From positions 1 to 64,000 of the forward strand of contig NZ_RCZP01000004.1 in the NCBI RefSeq assembly GCF_006438825.1: DNA of 64,000 bases, given 5' to 3'. Position 1 is the stretch's first letter. Every line of letters starts with the position of its first letter. The DNA comes from Muricoccus nepalensis (GTDB lineage: Bacteria; Pseudomonadota; Alphaproteobacteria; Acetobacterales; Acetobacteraceae). Made by a program: the position numbers and the translations under genes. Shown piece by piece: positions 20,743 to 29,339 of this stretch. A model generated the notes under the pieces. The model was not told the DNA's origin, did no database searches, and saw only the letters and a list, made by a program, of their open reading frames with translations.

Positions 20743-21635
20743 TCGCGCCGCTCGCGGCCCGCGAGGCCTTCCTCGACTGGCTCGCGCGCGAGCGTCGCGC
20801 CAGCCCGGAGACGGTGGAGGCCTACGGGCGCGACGTCGCCGACCTCCTCGCCTTCCTCTCGGCCCATCACGGGGGCGAGCCGGACCTGGCGGCGCTGCGG
20901 CTCGCGGACCTCCGCGCCTTCCTCGCCTACCGGGCGGGGCTCGGCATCGGCGCCGCCTCCCGCGCGCGGCAGCTCTCGGCCCTCAAGACCTTCCTCCGCT
21001 TCCTCGTCCGCCGGCACGGGCTGGCGCCGCTGCCGCTGGGCGGGCTGAGCGGGCCGCGCCGCAAGCCGCCCGTGCCCCGCGCCCTGACCGAGGACCAGGC
21101 CCGCATCGCGACGCTCGACAGCGCGGAGGACAGCCCGGCCCTCGCCGCGCGGAACACGGCGCTCTTCACGCTTCTCTACGGCTGCGGCCTGCGCATCTCG
21201 GAGGCGCTGTCCCTCAACATGCGGGACGCTCCCCGCGCCGGGCTGGGCCTGCGCGTGCTCGGCAAGGGGGGCAAGGAGCGGATCGTGCCCGTGCTGCCGG
21301 CGGTGGAGGCCGCCGTGGAGGAATGGCTCCGCCACCGCGGCCCCGCGACCCCCGACGCCCCGCTCTTCACCGGCGCGAAGGGCGGGCGGCTGGACCCGGC
21401 GGTCGCCCAGCGGGCGCTGCGCGACCTCCGGCGCCTGGCGGGCCTGCCGGAGCACGCGACGCCCCACGCGCTGCGCCACTCCTTCGCGACCCACCTCCTC
21501 GGCGGCGGCGCGGACCTCCGGGCGATCCAGGAGCTGCTCGGCCATGCCAGCCTCTCCACCACCCAGCGCTACACGGGGGTGGACCAGGCGGGGCTGCTCG
21601 AGACCTGGCGGCGGGCGCACCCGCGGGCGGACTAG
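20739..21635 (+). CDS. xerC: tyrosine recombinase XerC
   Basis: A 298-residue site-specific recombinase that, with XerD, resolves chromosome dimers at dif. An N-terminal SAM-like DNA-binding domain (about 1-95) is followed by the catalytic domain with Arg in GCGLRISEAL, Lys in GKGGKER, HxxR in HALRHSF, His in LLGHASL and Tyr in TQRYTGV. The start GTG overlaps the DUF484 stop. Length, pairing and catalytic set fit a housekeeping XerC rather than a mobile-element integrase. Confidence 0.92.
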   Translation: MIAPLAAREAFLDWLARERRASPETVEAYGRDVADLLAFLSAHHGGEPDLAALRLADLRAFLAYRAGLGIGAASRARQLSALKTFLRFLVRRHGLAPLPLGGLSGPRRKPPVPRALTEDQARIATLDSAEDSPALAARNTALFTLLYGCGLRISEALSLNMRDAPRAGLGLRVLGKGGKERIVPVLPAVEAAVEEWLRHRGPATPDAPLFTGAKGGRLDPAVAQRALRDLRRLAGLPEHATPHALRHSFATHLLGGGADLRAIQELLGHASLSTTQRYTGVDQAGLLETWRRAHPRAD

Positions 21636-21703
21636 GCGCCGCTTCCCTCCGCCCGCCCGCTCCCCGATACTCCCGGCAACGAAAAAACCCGGGAGGACAC
21701 CTC

Positions 21704-22666
21704 GTGAGACTCACCCGCCGCCGCGCCCTCGGCCTGGGCGCCGCCCTCGCCCTTCCGCTGCCCGCCCTCGCCCAGCGCGGCTTCCCCGACAAGGCCATCC
21801 GCATGCTCGTGCCCTGGGCGCCGGGCGGGACGACCGACGTGCAGATGCGCGCCGTCTGCGAGCAGGCCGGGCGGCGCCTCGGGCAGTCCGTGATCGTGGA
21901 GAACAAGTCCGGCGCCGGCGGCATCCTCGGCGCCCAGGCGCTGCTGAACGAGCGGCCGGACGGCTACACCCTCTCGCAGATGCCGATCAGCGTCTTCCGC
22001 GTGCCCTTCATGAGCCCGCGCCCGCCCTTCGACCCGCTGGCGGACTTCACCTACGTCTCGCACCTCACGGGCTACCTCTTCGGCGTGGTGGTGCGGGCCG
22101 ACGCGCCCTGGGCGGACTTCAACGCCTTCCTGGCGGACGCGAAGGCCAATCCCGGCAAGTTCAACTACGGCACGCCCGGCGTCGGCACCTCGCTGCACAT
22201 CACCATGGAGCAGGTCGCGACGAAGCGGGACCTGAGCTGGGTCCATGTGCCCTTCCGCGGCGTCTCCGAGAACATGCAGGCGCTGCTCGGCGGCCAGATC
22301 CACGCGACGGCCGACAGCTCCGGCTGGGGGCCGCTGGTGGAGGAGGGGCGGCTGCGCCTCCTCGTCACCTGGGGGCCGGAGCGCGCCAAGCGCTTCCCCG
22401 CGGTGCCGACCCTGAAGGAGCTCGGCCTGGATATCGTCTCCACCTCCCCCTACGGCGTCGCCGGGCCCAAGGGGATGGACCCCGCCGTCGTGCGGGTGCT
22501 GGACGCCGCCTTCCGGGGCGCGGTGGCCGATCCCGCGCACATGGCGGTGCTGGACAAGTTCGACATGCCGCCGATGCCCATGGGTCCGGAGGAGTACACC
22601 GCCTTCGTCCGCCGGCAGGTGGAGGAGGAATCGGCGATGATCCGGCGCATGGGGCTGCGGATGTAG
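21704..22666 (+). CDS. tripartite tricarboxylate transporter binding protein (Bug/TctC)
   Basis: A 320-residue periplasmic solute receptor. A twin-arginine-like signal (LTRRRALGLGAALAL) ends near ALAQ at residue 24; the mature part opens PDKAIRMLVPWAPGGTTDVQMR, the family start. GTG at 21704 has GGGAGGA 6-8 bases upstream. No TctA or TctB membrane genes are near, so it is an orphan receptor. Ligands of the family are mostly carboxylates; this one is unknown. Confidence 0.9.
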   Translation: MRLTRRRALGLGAALALPLPALAQRGFPDKAIRMLVPWAPGGTTDVQMRAVCEQAGRRLGQSVIVENKSGAGGILGAQALLNERPDGYTLSQMPISVFRVPFMSPRPPFDPLADFTYVSHLTGYLFGVVVRADAPWADFNAFLADAKANPGKFNYGTPGVGTSLHITMEQVATKRDLSWVHVPFRGVSENMQALLGGQIHATADSSGWGPLVEEGRLRLLVTWGPERAKRFPAVPTLKELGLDIVSTSPYGVAGPKGMDPAVVRVLDAAFRGAVADPAHMAVLDKFDMPPMPMGPEEYTAFVRRQVEEESAMIRRMGLRM

Positions 22667-22700
22667 CGCCGCAGCCCCCGGCCGCTCAGCGCCCGGCGCC

Positions 22701-23465
22701 TCAGCCCTGGCGGGCCTTCGCCGCGGCCTCGTTCAGCCCCGCCATCGTCTCGTCGAAGCGGCCCCCCGCCTCGGCGAAGCGAAGCGGGCGGACGCGCTCC
22801 ACCAGGATCTCCCGCGGCGTGGGCTGCCCGGCGAAGAGCGCCATCACCTCGTCGATAAAGGCGTCGAGCGGCATGTAGCCGGGACGGCTCTCCTGGCCCG
22901 GCGTCAGCCCGGTCTGCACCCCCGGGGGCGCGAGCTCGATCACCTCCACCCGGCCCTTCAGCGCCTCCCGCAGGGAGAGGGTGTAGGAGTGGATGGCCGC
23001 CTTGGTCGCGTTGTAGGTCGGCGTCGCGACCAGCGGCACGAAGGCGAGGCCCGAGGTCACGTTGACGATGGCGGCGTCCGGCCGCGCGGCCAGGTGCTCG
23101 ACCAGCGCGTCGACGAGGCGGATGGGGCCGAGGAGGTTGGTGGCGACCGTCGCCTCCGCGTCCGCGAGGTCGCGCGCGCGGTCCAGCGCCTCGAAGCGCA
23201 TGATCCCCGCGTTGTTGACGAGGATGTTCACCCCGGGGTGCTCGGCCAGCAGCCGCCGCGCGAAGTCCGCGACGCCCGCCGCGCTCTCCACGTCGAGCTC
23301 GATCGCGTGCATGCCCGGCCGCCCCGCGATCGTGCCCTCCAGCGCCTCCCGCCGCCGGCCGGCGACGATCACGGTGTTGCCGAGGTCGTGGAAGCGCCGC
23401 GCCAGCGCCGCGCCGATGCCGGAGCCGCCGCCGGTGATCAGGATGGTGTTGCCGGTCTGCCTCAT
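22701..23465 (-). CDS. short-chain dehydrogenase/reductase
   Basis: A 254-residue classical SDR. The cofactor loop is TGGGSGIG (about residues 11-18), NNAG follows near 89, and the catalytic pair is YNATK with the preceding Ser in NVTSG. RR after the second strand (AGRRREAL) suggests NADPH preference. ATG at 23465 has AGGAG about 7 bases upstream. It is divergent from an HxlR regulator across ~100 bases, which may control it. Substrate unknown. Confidence 0.88.
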   Translation of the reverse strand: MRQTGNTILITGGGSGIGAALARRFHDLGNTVIVAGRRREALEGTIAGRPGMHAIELDVESAAGVADFARRLLAEHPGVNILVNNAGIMRFEALDRARDLADAEATVATNLLGPIRLVDALVEHLAARPDAAIVNVTSGLAFVPLVATPTYNATKAAIHSYTLSLREALKGRVEVIELAPPGVQTGLTPGQESRPGYMPLDAFIDEVMALFAGQPTPREILVERVRPLRFAEAGGRFDETMAGLNEAAAKARQG

Positions 23466-23490
23466 GATCCTGCTCCTTTGTCTTGGGAGC

Positions 23491-23509
23491 CCCCTACCTA
23501 GTCCCCTAC
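23491..23509. promoter_or_regulatory. direct repeat in the SDR/HxlR intergenic region
   Basis: CCCCTAC occurs twice (23491-23497 and 23503-23509) with a 12-base period, between the divergent SDR and HxlR genes. A regulator binding site is plausible. Confidence 0.4.
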
Positions 23510-23566
23510 TCTCGGCAGGAAAGAAGGCACCCGGAATATCCATACTTACCGAAAGGAGAGCGCCCC

Positions 23567-24079
23567 ATGCCCCGCCTGCCCTTCACCGCGCCGACGATCC
23601 AGCGCGCCCGCCGCATCGCCGAGACCGCCCCGCCCGCCGAGTGCGACCCGCGGGTGGAGGCGCTGGTCAACGAGCTGATCGGGCGGGTGGCGGACAAGTG
23701 GACGATGATCGCGCTCGAGGTCCTGGCCGAGCACGGCGAGATGCGGTTCACCGGGCTCTCGCGCGCCATGCCCGGGATCAGCCAGAAGATGCTGACCCAG
23801 ACCCTCCGCGGGATGGAGCGGGACGGCATGGTGACGCGCACCGTGCACGCCGTCGTCCCGCCGCGGGTCGACTACCGGCTGACGGAGCTCGGCGCGGGCC
23901 TCGGCGCCGCCTTCTGCGGCGTGTGGCTCTGGGCGGAGGAGAACCTGGCGCGGGTCGAGGCCTCGCGGGCGGCCTTCGACGCGCGGGCGGCGCGGCCGGC
24001 GCCGGCCGCGGCGGGCCAGCCCCCTCACCGCGGCGCCCAGACCGCGCGCCGCACCCCCATCGCCGTCACCAGCCCGTAG
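23567..24079 (+). CDS. HxlR family transcriptional regulator
   Basis: A 170-residue winged-helix regulator. The core runs RVADKWTMIALEVLAEHGEMRFTGL with the recognition region ISQKMLTQTLRGMERDGMV, the HxlR signature. A single Cys (about residue 28, AECDP) precedes the domain, where family members sense redox or aldehydes. ATG at 23567 has AAGGAGAG upstream. Divergent from the SDR gene, its probable target. Its 3' end overlaps the convergent MATE gene by 55 bases. Confidence 0.9.
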   Translation: MPRLPFTAPTIQRARRIAETAPPAECDPRVEALVNELIGRVADKWTMIALEVLAEHGEMRFTGLSRAMPGISQKMLTQTLRGMERDGMVTRTVHAVVPPRVDYRLTELGAGLGAAFCGVWLWAEENLARVEASRAAFDARAARPAPAAAGQPPHRGAQTARRTPIAVTSP

Positions 24080-25359
24080 GCGGTGATGCCGAGCGCGACG
24101 GCGAGGAACTGCCCGTCTAGCCCCATGCCCAGCACGTCCCCCAGCAGCCAGCCGCCGCCGACCGCGACCGCGATCCGCGATACCCCCGCCGCCATCGGCC
24201 AGCCCATCCGCCCCGCCCCCTGGGAGGCGAAGTAGAGCGCCATGCCGAGGCCGAAGCCCCCGAAGGCGAGGCCCGTGTAGGAGAGCGCCCGCTTCGCGAC
24301 CGCGATCACCGCGGGGTCGGCGCTGAAGAAGCCCGCGAAGGCCCCGGGCGCGGCCGCGACGAGGAGGCCGATCGCCCCCGTGACCGCCAGCGCCATCGCC
24401 CCGCCCGTCCAGGCGAGCCGGAGCGCCATATCCCACCGCCCCGCGCCCACGGCCCGGCCGACGAGCGCGGTGAGGGCGGAGCCGACGCCGAAGGCGATGG
24501 GGATCATCAGGAACTCGAGCCGAGCCGAGATGCCGTAGGCCGCGACGGCCGCCGCCCCGTGCGAGGCGAGGCGCGCGGTGACGAGGATGGTCGTGAGGTT
24601 CGCCACCCCCGCCAGCGCGCTCGCCACCAGCCCGACCGAGAGGATGCGCCAGAACATGGCCGCCGAGGGCCGCACCCGCAGCGTGGGCCGGAACCCCGCC
24701 CGCCCCCGCAGCACCGCAACCCCCATGACGAGGGTGCAGGCGAGGAAGGAGGCCCCCATCGCGGCGCCGATGCCGGGCAGCCCCATGCCCAGCGGCTCCG
24801 CCAGTGCCCAGGCGAGCGGCGGGTAGGCGGCCCAGGTGACGAGCAGCACCCGCGCCGCCAGCGCGTGCTGCCCGCCGCCACGCAGCACCGAGGCGAGGGT
24901 GTTGGCGAGCCAGACCGGCACCGCGCCGAGGCCGAAGAGCCACATCGCGTAGGGCGCCGCCGCCTCGGCGGCCGTGGCGCCCCCGATGGCGCCGAGCACC
25001 GCCCGCGGGAAGACCGCGAGCAGCACGGCGAAGGCGCCCCCGGCCGCCACCGCGATCAGCACCGCGTGCAGCACGAGGGCCGAGGCCTCCTCCCGCCGCC
25101 CGGCGCCGAGCGCCCGCGCGGTGGCGGAGGAGACGCCGCCGCCCATGGCGCCCGCCGACATCTGCTGCATGAGAAGGCTGAAGGGCAGCACCACCGACCA
25201 GCCCGCCAGCGCCGCGGTGCCCTGGCGGGCCGCGAGCCAGGTCTCGGCAATCTGCGCCGCGACCTGCAGGACGGCGCTGAGGGCGGTGGGGGCGGCGAGG
25301 CCGAGGATCTGCCGCGCGGCGGAGGGCGCCGGGAGCGCCGCGGCGAGGGTGTCAGCCAC
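24025..25359 (-). CDS. MATE family efflux transporter
   Basis: A 444-residue inner-membrane exporter with about 12 membrane segments arranged as two homologous halves; the half boundary lies near the GRAGFRPTLRVRPS loop (about residues 215-230). The start is GTG at 25359, overlapping the end of the HxlR gene by 8 bases, so the two are one transcript and regulator and pump probably form a drug-response unit. MATE proteins expel cationic compounds with H+ or Na+. The substrate is not predictable. Confidence 0.9.
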   Translation of the reverse strand: MADTLAAALPAPSAARQILGLAAPTALSAVLQVAAQIAETWLAARQGTAALAGWSVVLPFSLLMQQMSAGAMGGGVSSATARALGAGRREEASALVLHAVLIAVAAGGAFAVLLAVFPRAVLGAIGGATAAEAAAPYAMWLFGLGAVPVWLANTLASVLRGGGQHALAARVLLVTWAAYPPLAWALAEPLGMGLPGIGAAMGASFLACTLVMGVAVLRGRAGFRPTLRVRPSAAMFWRILSVGLVASALAGVANLTTILVTARLASHGAAAVAAYGISARLEFLMIPIAFGVGSALTALVGRAVGAGRWDMALRLAWTGGAMALAVTGAIGLLVAAAPGAFAGFFSADPAVIAVAKRALSYTGLAFGGFGLGMALYFASQGAGRMGWPMAAGVSRIAVAVGGGWLLGDVLGMGLDGQFLAVALGITAYGLVTAMGVRRAVWAPR

Positions 25360-25855
25360 GGGCCGCCTCCATCCCGTCGGTCATCCCGGCGAGCGCGAGG
25401 CGCCGGCGCATGGCCTCGCCCGCGCCGGGGCCGGGCAGCAGCCGAACCTCCTCCGGCCGCAGCGGCGCGCCGCCGGGGCCGCGGGGCGGCTCGGCCACCA
25501 CCTCCTCCCCCGTCGCGGCGTCGACGAGGCGCACCACCGGCCCCTCCGGCGCCATCCAGCGGTCGCTCCAGGCCTTGAGGGCGAGGAAGGCGGGGAAGAA
25601 GTCGCGGCCCTTCTCCGTCAGCCGGTAGGAGTGGCGGGCGCCCTCGGGCACGCGCTCCAGCACCCCATGCTCCACGAGCTTGGCCAGGCGCGCGCTGAGG
25701 ATGTTGGAGGCGATGCCGAGATGGGCCGCGAACTCGTCGAAGCGGGTGGTGCCGTAGAAGGCCTCCCGCATCACGAGGATGGCCCATCGCTCGCCGAGCA
25801 CCTCCATGGAGCGGGCGATGGGGCAGCGCATCCGCGAGAAATCGGTGCGGGGCAT
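25352..25855 (-). CDS. HxlR family regulator of the MATE operon
   Basis: A 167-residue winged-helix protein. C11 sits in MRCPIARSMEVLGERWAILV, the conserved position for thiol sensing in this family, and the recognition helix region is IASNILSARLAKLVEHGVL. A ~55-residue C-terminal extension (VVRLVDAATGEEV...) follows, as in several HxlR proteins with an effector-like tail. ATG at 25855 is chosen over 25885, which would run into the operator. Two perfect palindromes lie just upstream, suggesting autoregulation. Confidence 0.9.
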   Translation of the reverse strand: MPRTDFSRMRCPIARSMEVLGERWAILVMREAFYGTTRFDEFAAHLGIASNILSARLAKLVEHGVLERVPEGARHSYRLTEKGRDFFPAFLALKAWSDRWMAPEGPVVRLVDAATGEEVVAEPPRGPGGAPLRPEEVRLLPGPGAGEAMRRRLALAGMTDGMEAARG

Positions 25856-25870
25856 GGCGGGCTCCGGTTG

Positions 25871-25887
25871 GCTTGCAGGATGCAAGC
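25871..25887. promoter_or_regulatory. palindromic operator, proximal copy
   Basis: GCTTGCA-N3-TGCAAGC, a perfect 7+7 inverted repeat 16 bases before the HxlR start codon. An identical pair of arms occurs 23 bp away. Inferred to bind the HxlR protein and block the hxlR-MATE promoter. Confidence 0.75.
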
Positions 25888-25893
25888 CGATTC

Positions 25894-25910
25894 GCTTGCA
25901 CGATGCAAGC
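25894..25910. promoter_or_regulatory. palindromic operator, distal copy
   Basis: Second GCTTGCA-N3-TGCAAGC, centre 23 bp from the first (about two helical turns). Its last base is the first base of the stop codon of the GreA-like gene. Confidence 0.75.
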
Positions 25911-26365
25911 TAATCCGCCGCGCCGTTCCTCACGCCCAGCACCGTGACCGGCCGCCCGCCCGGCCCCTCCACCTCGTCTCCGGCCTCCGCGCCCTCCAGC
26001 GCCACGGCCAGCGGCGCGCGCCAGCCGATGAGGCCCGCGGCCGGGTCCGCCTCATCCTCGCCGACAATCCGAAGCCGGCGCGGCGCGGGGCCGAGGCCGG
26101 CGACGGTCACCCAGGAGCCGAAGCCCACCGCGCTTCCCTCCGGCGGCGGGGTGGGCTGGGCGCTCGCGCGGCGCTGCTGCCAGTAGTGGAGGTCCCGCCG
26201 CTGCAGCGGGTCGGGCGCCTCCAAGGCCCGCAGCGCCGCGAGCGCCGCCTCGATCCGGGCCAGGCCCTCGGGCGTCACGGGATTGGGGCCGGGCGGCACG
26301 GGGCGCTCGGCCGGGGGCTCGGGCGGCTCGCTGCCGTCGGGCTCGCGGACGAAGGCGCGGCTCAT
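25910..26365 (-). CDS. GreA/GreB-like protein with shortened coiled coil
   Basis: A 151-residue protein. The C-terminal half matches the Gre RNA-polymerase-binding domain (RIVGEDEADPAAGLIGWRAP split near residues 99-118, then GDEVEGPGG). The N-terminal half has ITPEG-like VTPEGLARIEAALAALRAL but only a short helical hairpin, and lacks the acidic tip expected of transcript-cleavage factors. It may therefore modulate rather than rescue RNA polymerase. It starts 7 bases after the membrane protein gene, so the two are co-transcribed. Confidence 0.75.
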   Translation of the reverse strand: MSRAFVREPDGSEPPEPPAERPVPPGPNPVTPEGLARIEAALAALRALEAPDPLQRRDLHYWQQRRASAQPTPPPEGSAVGFGSWVTVAGLGPAPRRLRIVGEDEADPAAGLIGWRAPLAVALEGAEAGDEVEGPGGRPVTVLGVRNGAAD

Positions 26366-26372
26366 GGCACCC

Positions 26373-26675
26373 TCAGCCCCGGCCGATGGCCCGCCGCAGC
26401 CCGGCGCCCCAGCCGGCGAAGCGGGCGGCGGTGGAGGCTTCCAGCGCCTCGATGCGGGAGACCATGCCCGGCCAGCGCCCCTCCACCCAGGCCCAGCGGT
26501 TGGCCGCCCAGAGGTGCTGGTCGCGCAGCACGAAGACGCCGAGCGCGAGGAAGAGGAAGCCCTGCAGGAAGGGCAGCACCAGCCCCAGCACGCCGAGCAC
26601 GATGAAGAACCAGCCGAGCGCCTTGCGCTTCGGCCGGGGGTTCAGCGTGACATAGGGGGGGCGGGCCTGGTCCAT
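26373..26675 (-). CDS. small inner-membrane protein
   Basis: About 100 residues from ATG 26675; ATG 26687 and GTG 26696 are alternatives. One long or two short membrane segments (GWFFIVLGVLGLVLPFLQG, FLFLALGVFVL) are flanked by basic residues, and the C-terminus is an amphipathic, Trp-rich tail. This resembles small PGPGW-type membrane proteins of unknown function, though that motif itself is absent. Precedes the GreA-like gene by 7 bases. Confidence 0.6.
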   Translation of the reverse strand: MDQARPPYVTLNPRPKRKALGWFFIVLGVLGLVLPFLQGFLFLALGVFVLRDQHLWAANRWAWVEGRWPGMVSRIEALEASTAARFAGWGAGLRRAIGRG

Positions 26676-26741
26676 CGCCCGCCACATGGCCCGCACGCCC
26701 CGCGGATCAAGCGCGGCGCGCGGTCTCGTCAGAACGGGCCG

Positions 26742-28133
26742 TCAGATGTGGATGGGGCGGCCGTCCACGGCGAGCGCGGCCTCCTTCACGGATTCGCTCA
26801 GCGTCGGGTGGGCGTGGCAGATGCGGGCCACGTCCTCGGCGCTGGCACCGAACTCGATGGCGGTCACCATCTCCGCGATCAGGTGGCCGGCGTCCGGGCC
26901 GAGGATATGCGCGCCGAGCACGCGGTCCGTCGTCTTGTCCGCGAGGATCTTCACGAAGCCGTCCGTGTCGCCCATGGCCCGCGCCCGGCCGTTGGCGGTG
27001 AAGGGGAACTTGCCGGACTTGTAGGCGGTGCCGGCCGCCTTCAGCTCCTCCTCCGTCGCGCCGACCGAGGCCACCTCGGGCCAGGTGTAGACGATGCCGG
27101 GGATGGCGCCGTAGTTCACGTGGCCGTGCTGGCCGGCCAGGATCTCGGCGACCGCGACCCCCTCGTCCTCGGCCTTGTGGGCGAGCATCGCGCCCGCGAT
27201 CACGTCGCCGATGGCGTAGATGCCGGGCACGTTCGTCGCGAACTGCGCGTCGGTCTTCACCCGCCCGCGCTCGTCGAGCGCGACGCCGACGGCCTCGAGG
27301 CCGAGCTCCGCGACATAGGGGCGGCGGCCGATGGCGACGAGCACGGCGTCGGCCTCGATCGACTGCGCCTCGCCGCCCTTGGCAGGCTCGACCGTGAGCG
27401 TCACGCCGGCGTTGCCCTGCGTCGCGCCCGTCACCTTGTGGCCGAGCTTGAACTGGAAGCCCTGCTTGACGAGCACGCGCTCGAAGTTCTTCGCGATCTC
27501 GTTGTCCATGCCCGGCAGCAGGCGGTCGAAGAACTCGATCACCGTCACCTCCGAGCCGAGGCGCCGCCAGACGCTGCCCAGCTCGAGCCCGATCACGCCG
27601 CCGCCGATGACGACGAGGTGCTTCGGCACGCTCTCGAACTCCAGCGCGCCGGTGGAGGTGACGATGCGCTTCTCGTCGACCTCGACGCCCTTGAGCGGCA
27701 CGCTCTCGCTGCCGGTCGCGATGACGATGTTCTTTGTCTCGTAGGTCTCGCCGGCCACCTCGACCTTGCCGGGCGCCGTGATCCTCCCCGCGCCCTTCAG
27801 CCAGGTGACCTTGTTCTTGCGGAAGAGGAACTCGACGCCCTTCACGTTGGCCGAGACCACCTCGCCCTTGCGCGCCTGCATGCGGGCGAGGTCGAGCTTG
27901 ATGCCTTCCACCGTGATGCCGTGGTCGGCGAACTTGTGGGCGATCTCCTCGAAGTTCTCGGAGGACTGGAGGAGGGCCTTGGAGGGGATGCAGCCGATGT
28001 TGAGGCAGGTGCCGCCGAGCGTCTCCCGCTTCTCCACGCAGGCCACCTTCATGCCGAGCTGGGCGGCCCGGATGGCGCAGACATAGCCGCCGGGGCCGGA
28101 GCCGATGACGATGAGGTCGAAGGTGTCGGGCAT
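26742..28133 (-). CDS. lpdA: dihydrolipoyl dehydrogenase
   Basis: A 463-residue flavoprotein, the E3 component of 2-oxoacid dehydrogenase complexes. The FAD loop is IGSGPGGYVCAIRAAQLG, redox cysteines are C43 and C48 (GGTCLNIGCIPSK), and the His-Glu catalytic pair lies in HAHPTLSESVKEA. ATG at 28133 has AGGACGAG upstream. It is downstream of odhA-odhB on the same strand, but ~5.4 kb of unrelated genes lie between. The 204-base gap above it (28134-28337) holds nothing but a likely promoter. Confidence 0.96.
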   Translation of the reverse strand: MPDTFDLIVIGSGPGGYVCAIRAAQLGMKVACVEKRETLGGTCLNIGCIPSKALLQSSENFEEIAHKFADHGITVEGIKLDLARMQARKGEVVSANVKGVEFLFRKNKVTWLKGAGRITAPGKVEVAGETYETKNIVIATGSESVPLKGVEVDEKRIVTSTGALEFESVPKHLVVIGGGVIGLELGSVWRRLGSEVTVIEFFDRLLPGMDNEIAKNFERVLVKQGFQFKLGHKVTGATQGNAGVTLTVEPAKGGEAQSIEADAVLVAIGRRPYVAELGLEAVGVALDERGRVKTDAQFATNVPGIYAIGDVIAGAMLAHKAEDEGVAVAEILAGQHGHVNYGAIPGIVYTWPEVASVGATEEELKAAGTAYKSGKFPFTANGRARAMGDTDGFVKILADKTTDRVLGAHILGPDAGHLIAEMVTAIEFGASAEDVARICHAHPTLSESVKEAALAVDGRPIHI

Positions 28134-28337
28134 GCGGGCTCGTCCTGCTGTGGTCTCGGGGCGATGATCTTGCAGGGCAGGTAGCAGGCCCGGGGCCTCG
28201 CTTGAAGGGCACACGCGCGCTCGACGACGGTCGGGGCAGGGTTGTCCGTGCCGCAACCCGGCGCGGCGGAGGATCGCGGGACGCGCCGCCCGACCCCCGC
28301 GCCGGGCGAAGCGGCCGGCAAACCGGGCGCCGCGGCG

Positions 28338-29327
28338 TCAGCGGGGCGGGCGGTGCCGTGACGCCCCGCCGACCGGAGGCGCCACGCGCGCGGCGATGCC
28401 GTCCAGCAGCAGGTGCGGCAGGGTGAGCGCCGCCAGCCCCTGCAGCGTCAGCGCGAGCAGGCGCTCCGGCGGGGCGCCGGGGAAGAACGGCCACAGGGCC
28501 GCGCCGATCAGCAGGGTGAGCGCGGTCACCGGCAGGGAACGCCACAGGGCCTCGCCCGTGCTCCTCACCCGTGGCGCGCGGCGGGGGTCGGCGGCGAGGG
28601 ACGCCGTGTGCCGGGGCGCGTGCAGGCCGACGAAGTAGAGGGCAAAGCCCGCCAGGGGCGGCAGGGCCGCGAAGGCGAGGCCGAGCAGCAACCCCTCCAC
28701 CGCCACGGGCCACCGTCCCGCCGCGATCATCCGCGCCACCGCGAAGGGCGCGAGCACGGCCCAGGCCAGGGCGGCGGCCTGGAGCCAGGGGGGGATGGCC
28801 GGCATCGGGGCGAGCATCGCCGCCTCGAAGACCCGCGCGGTCGCGGCGGGGTGCAGGAGCACGGGCAGGGCGATCGACAGGCCCCCGCGCACCAGGAGTT
28901 CCAGCGGGCGGCCCGGCCCGGCGTCCTCCTCCCCGAAATGAAGCACCGAGGCCGCCAGGAAGCCGGCCAGCACCGCCTCCGGCGCCGCGCGCCAGGCCAG
29001 CAGCACGGCGGCGGAGAGGGAGAGATAGGGCACGGCGAAGGCGAGGAACCACGCCCGGCCGAAGCGGGGCCGCAGCAGCGGGCGCGCGACCTCTCCGTCC
29101 AGGGCACCGTGGGGAATGCCGAGGAGGAGGACGACCGCCAGCGTGGCGGTCCAGGCGAGCGGGCGCGGCATCAGGGCCGTCGCCCCCAGCAGTCCGGCCA
29201 CGGCAAGGAGCAGCGGCAGCGGCAGCGGCAGCCCCGGGTTCCCCCCGGCCGTGGGCGGCGCGGCGGGCGGGAGCGGCAGCGCGGCACCGGGCCCCGCGCC
29301 CGGGAAGGGGCTCGGCCAGCCCGGCAT
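28338..29327 (-). CDS. blh: beta-carotene 15,15'-dioxygenase, Brp/Blh family
   Basis: A 329-residue, multi-span membrane enzyme that splits beta-carotene into two retinals. All four conserved histidine motifs are present: GIPHGALD, LHFGEED, GLHAPRH and LTLPHLLLD, which bind the catalytic iron. The gene starts 12 bases after the rhodopsin stop, so it supplies the chromophore in the same transcript. The first ~30 residues are Pro/Gly-rich and may not be conserved; a start inside them is possible. No carotenoid synthesis genes are in the window. Confidence 0.93.
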   Translation of the reverse strand: MPGWPSPFPGAGPGAALPLPPAAPPTAGGNPGLPLPLPLLLAVAGLLGATALMPRPLAWTATLAVVLLLGIPHGALDGEVARPLLRPRFGRAWFLAFAVPYLSLSAAVLLAWRAAPEAVLAGFLAASVLHFGEEDAGPGRPLELLVRGGLSIALPVLLHPAATARVFEAAMLAPMPAIPPWLQAAALAWAVLAPFAVARMIAAGRWPVAVEGLLLGLAFAALPPLAGFALYFVGLHAPRHTASLAADPRRAPRVRSTGEALWRSLPVTALTLLIGAALWPFFPGAPPERLLALTLQGLAALTLPHLLLDGIAARVAPPVGGASRHRPPR

Positions 29328-29339
29328 CGCCGCCCGCCC

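Noticed and set aside
20739-21635. Mobile-element integrase
   Set aside because: Pairing with DUF484, length and catalytic set fit housekeeping XerC; no attachment repeats or cargo nearby.
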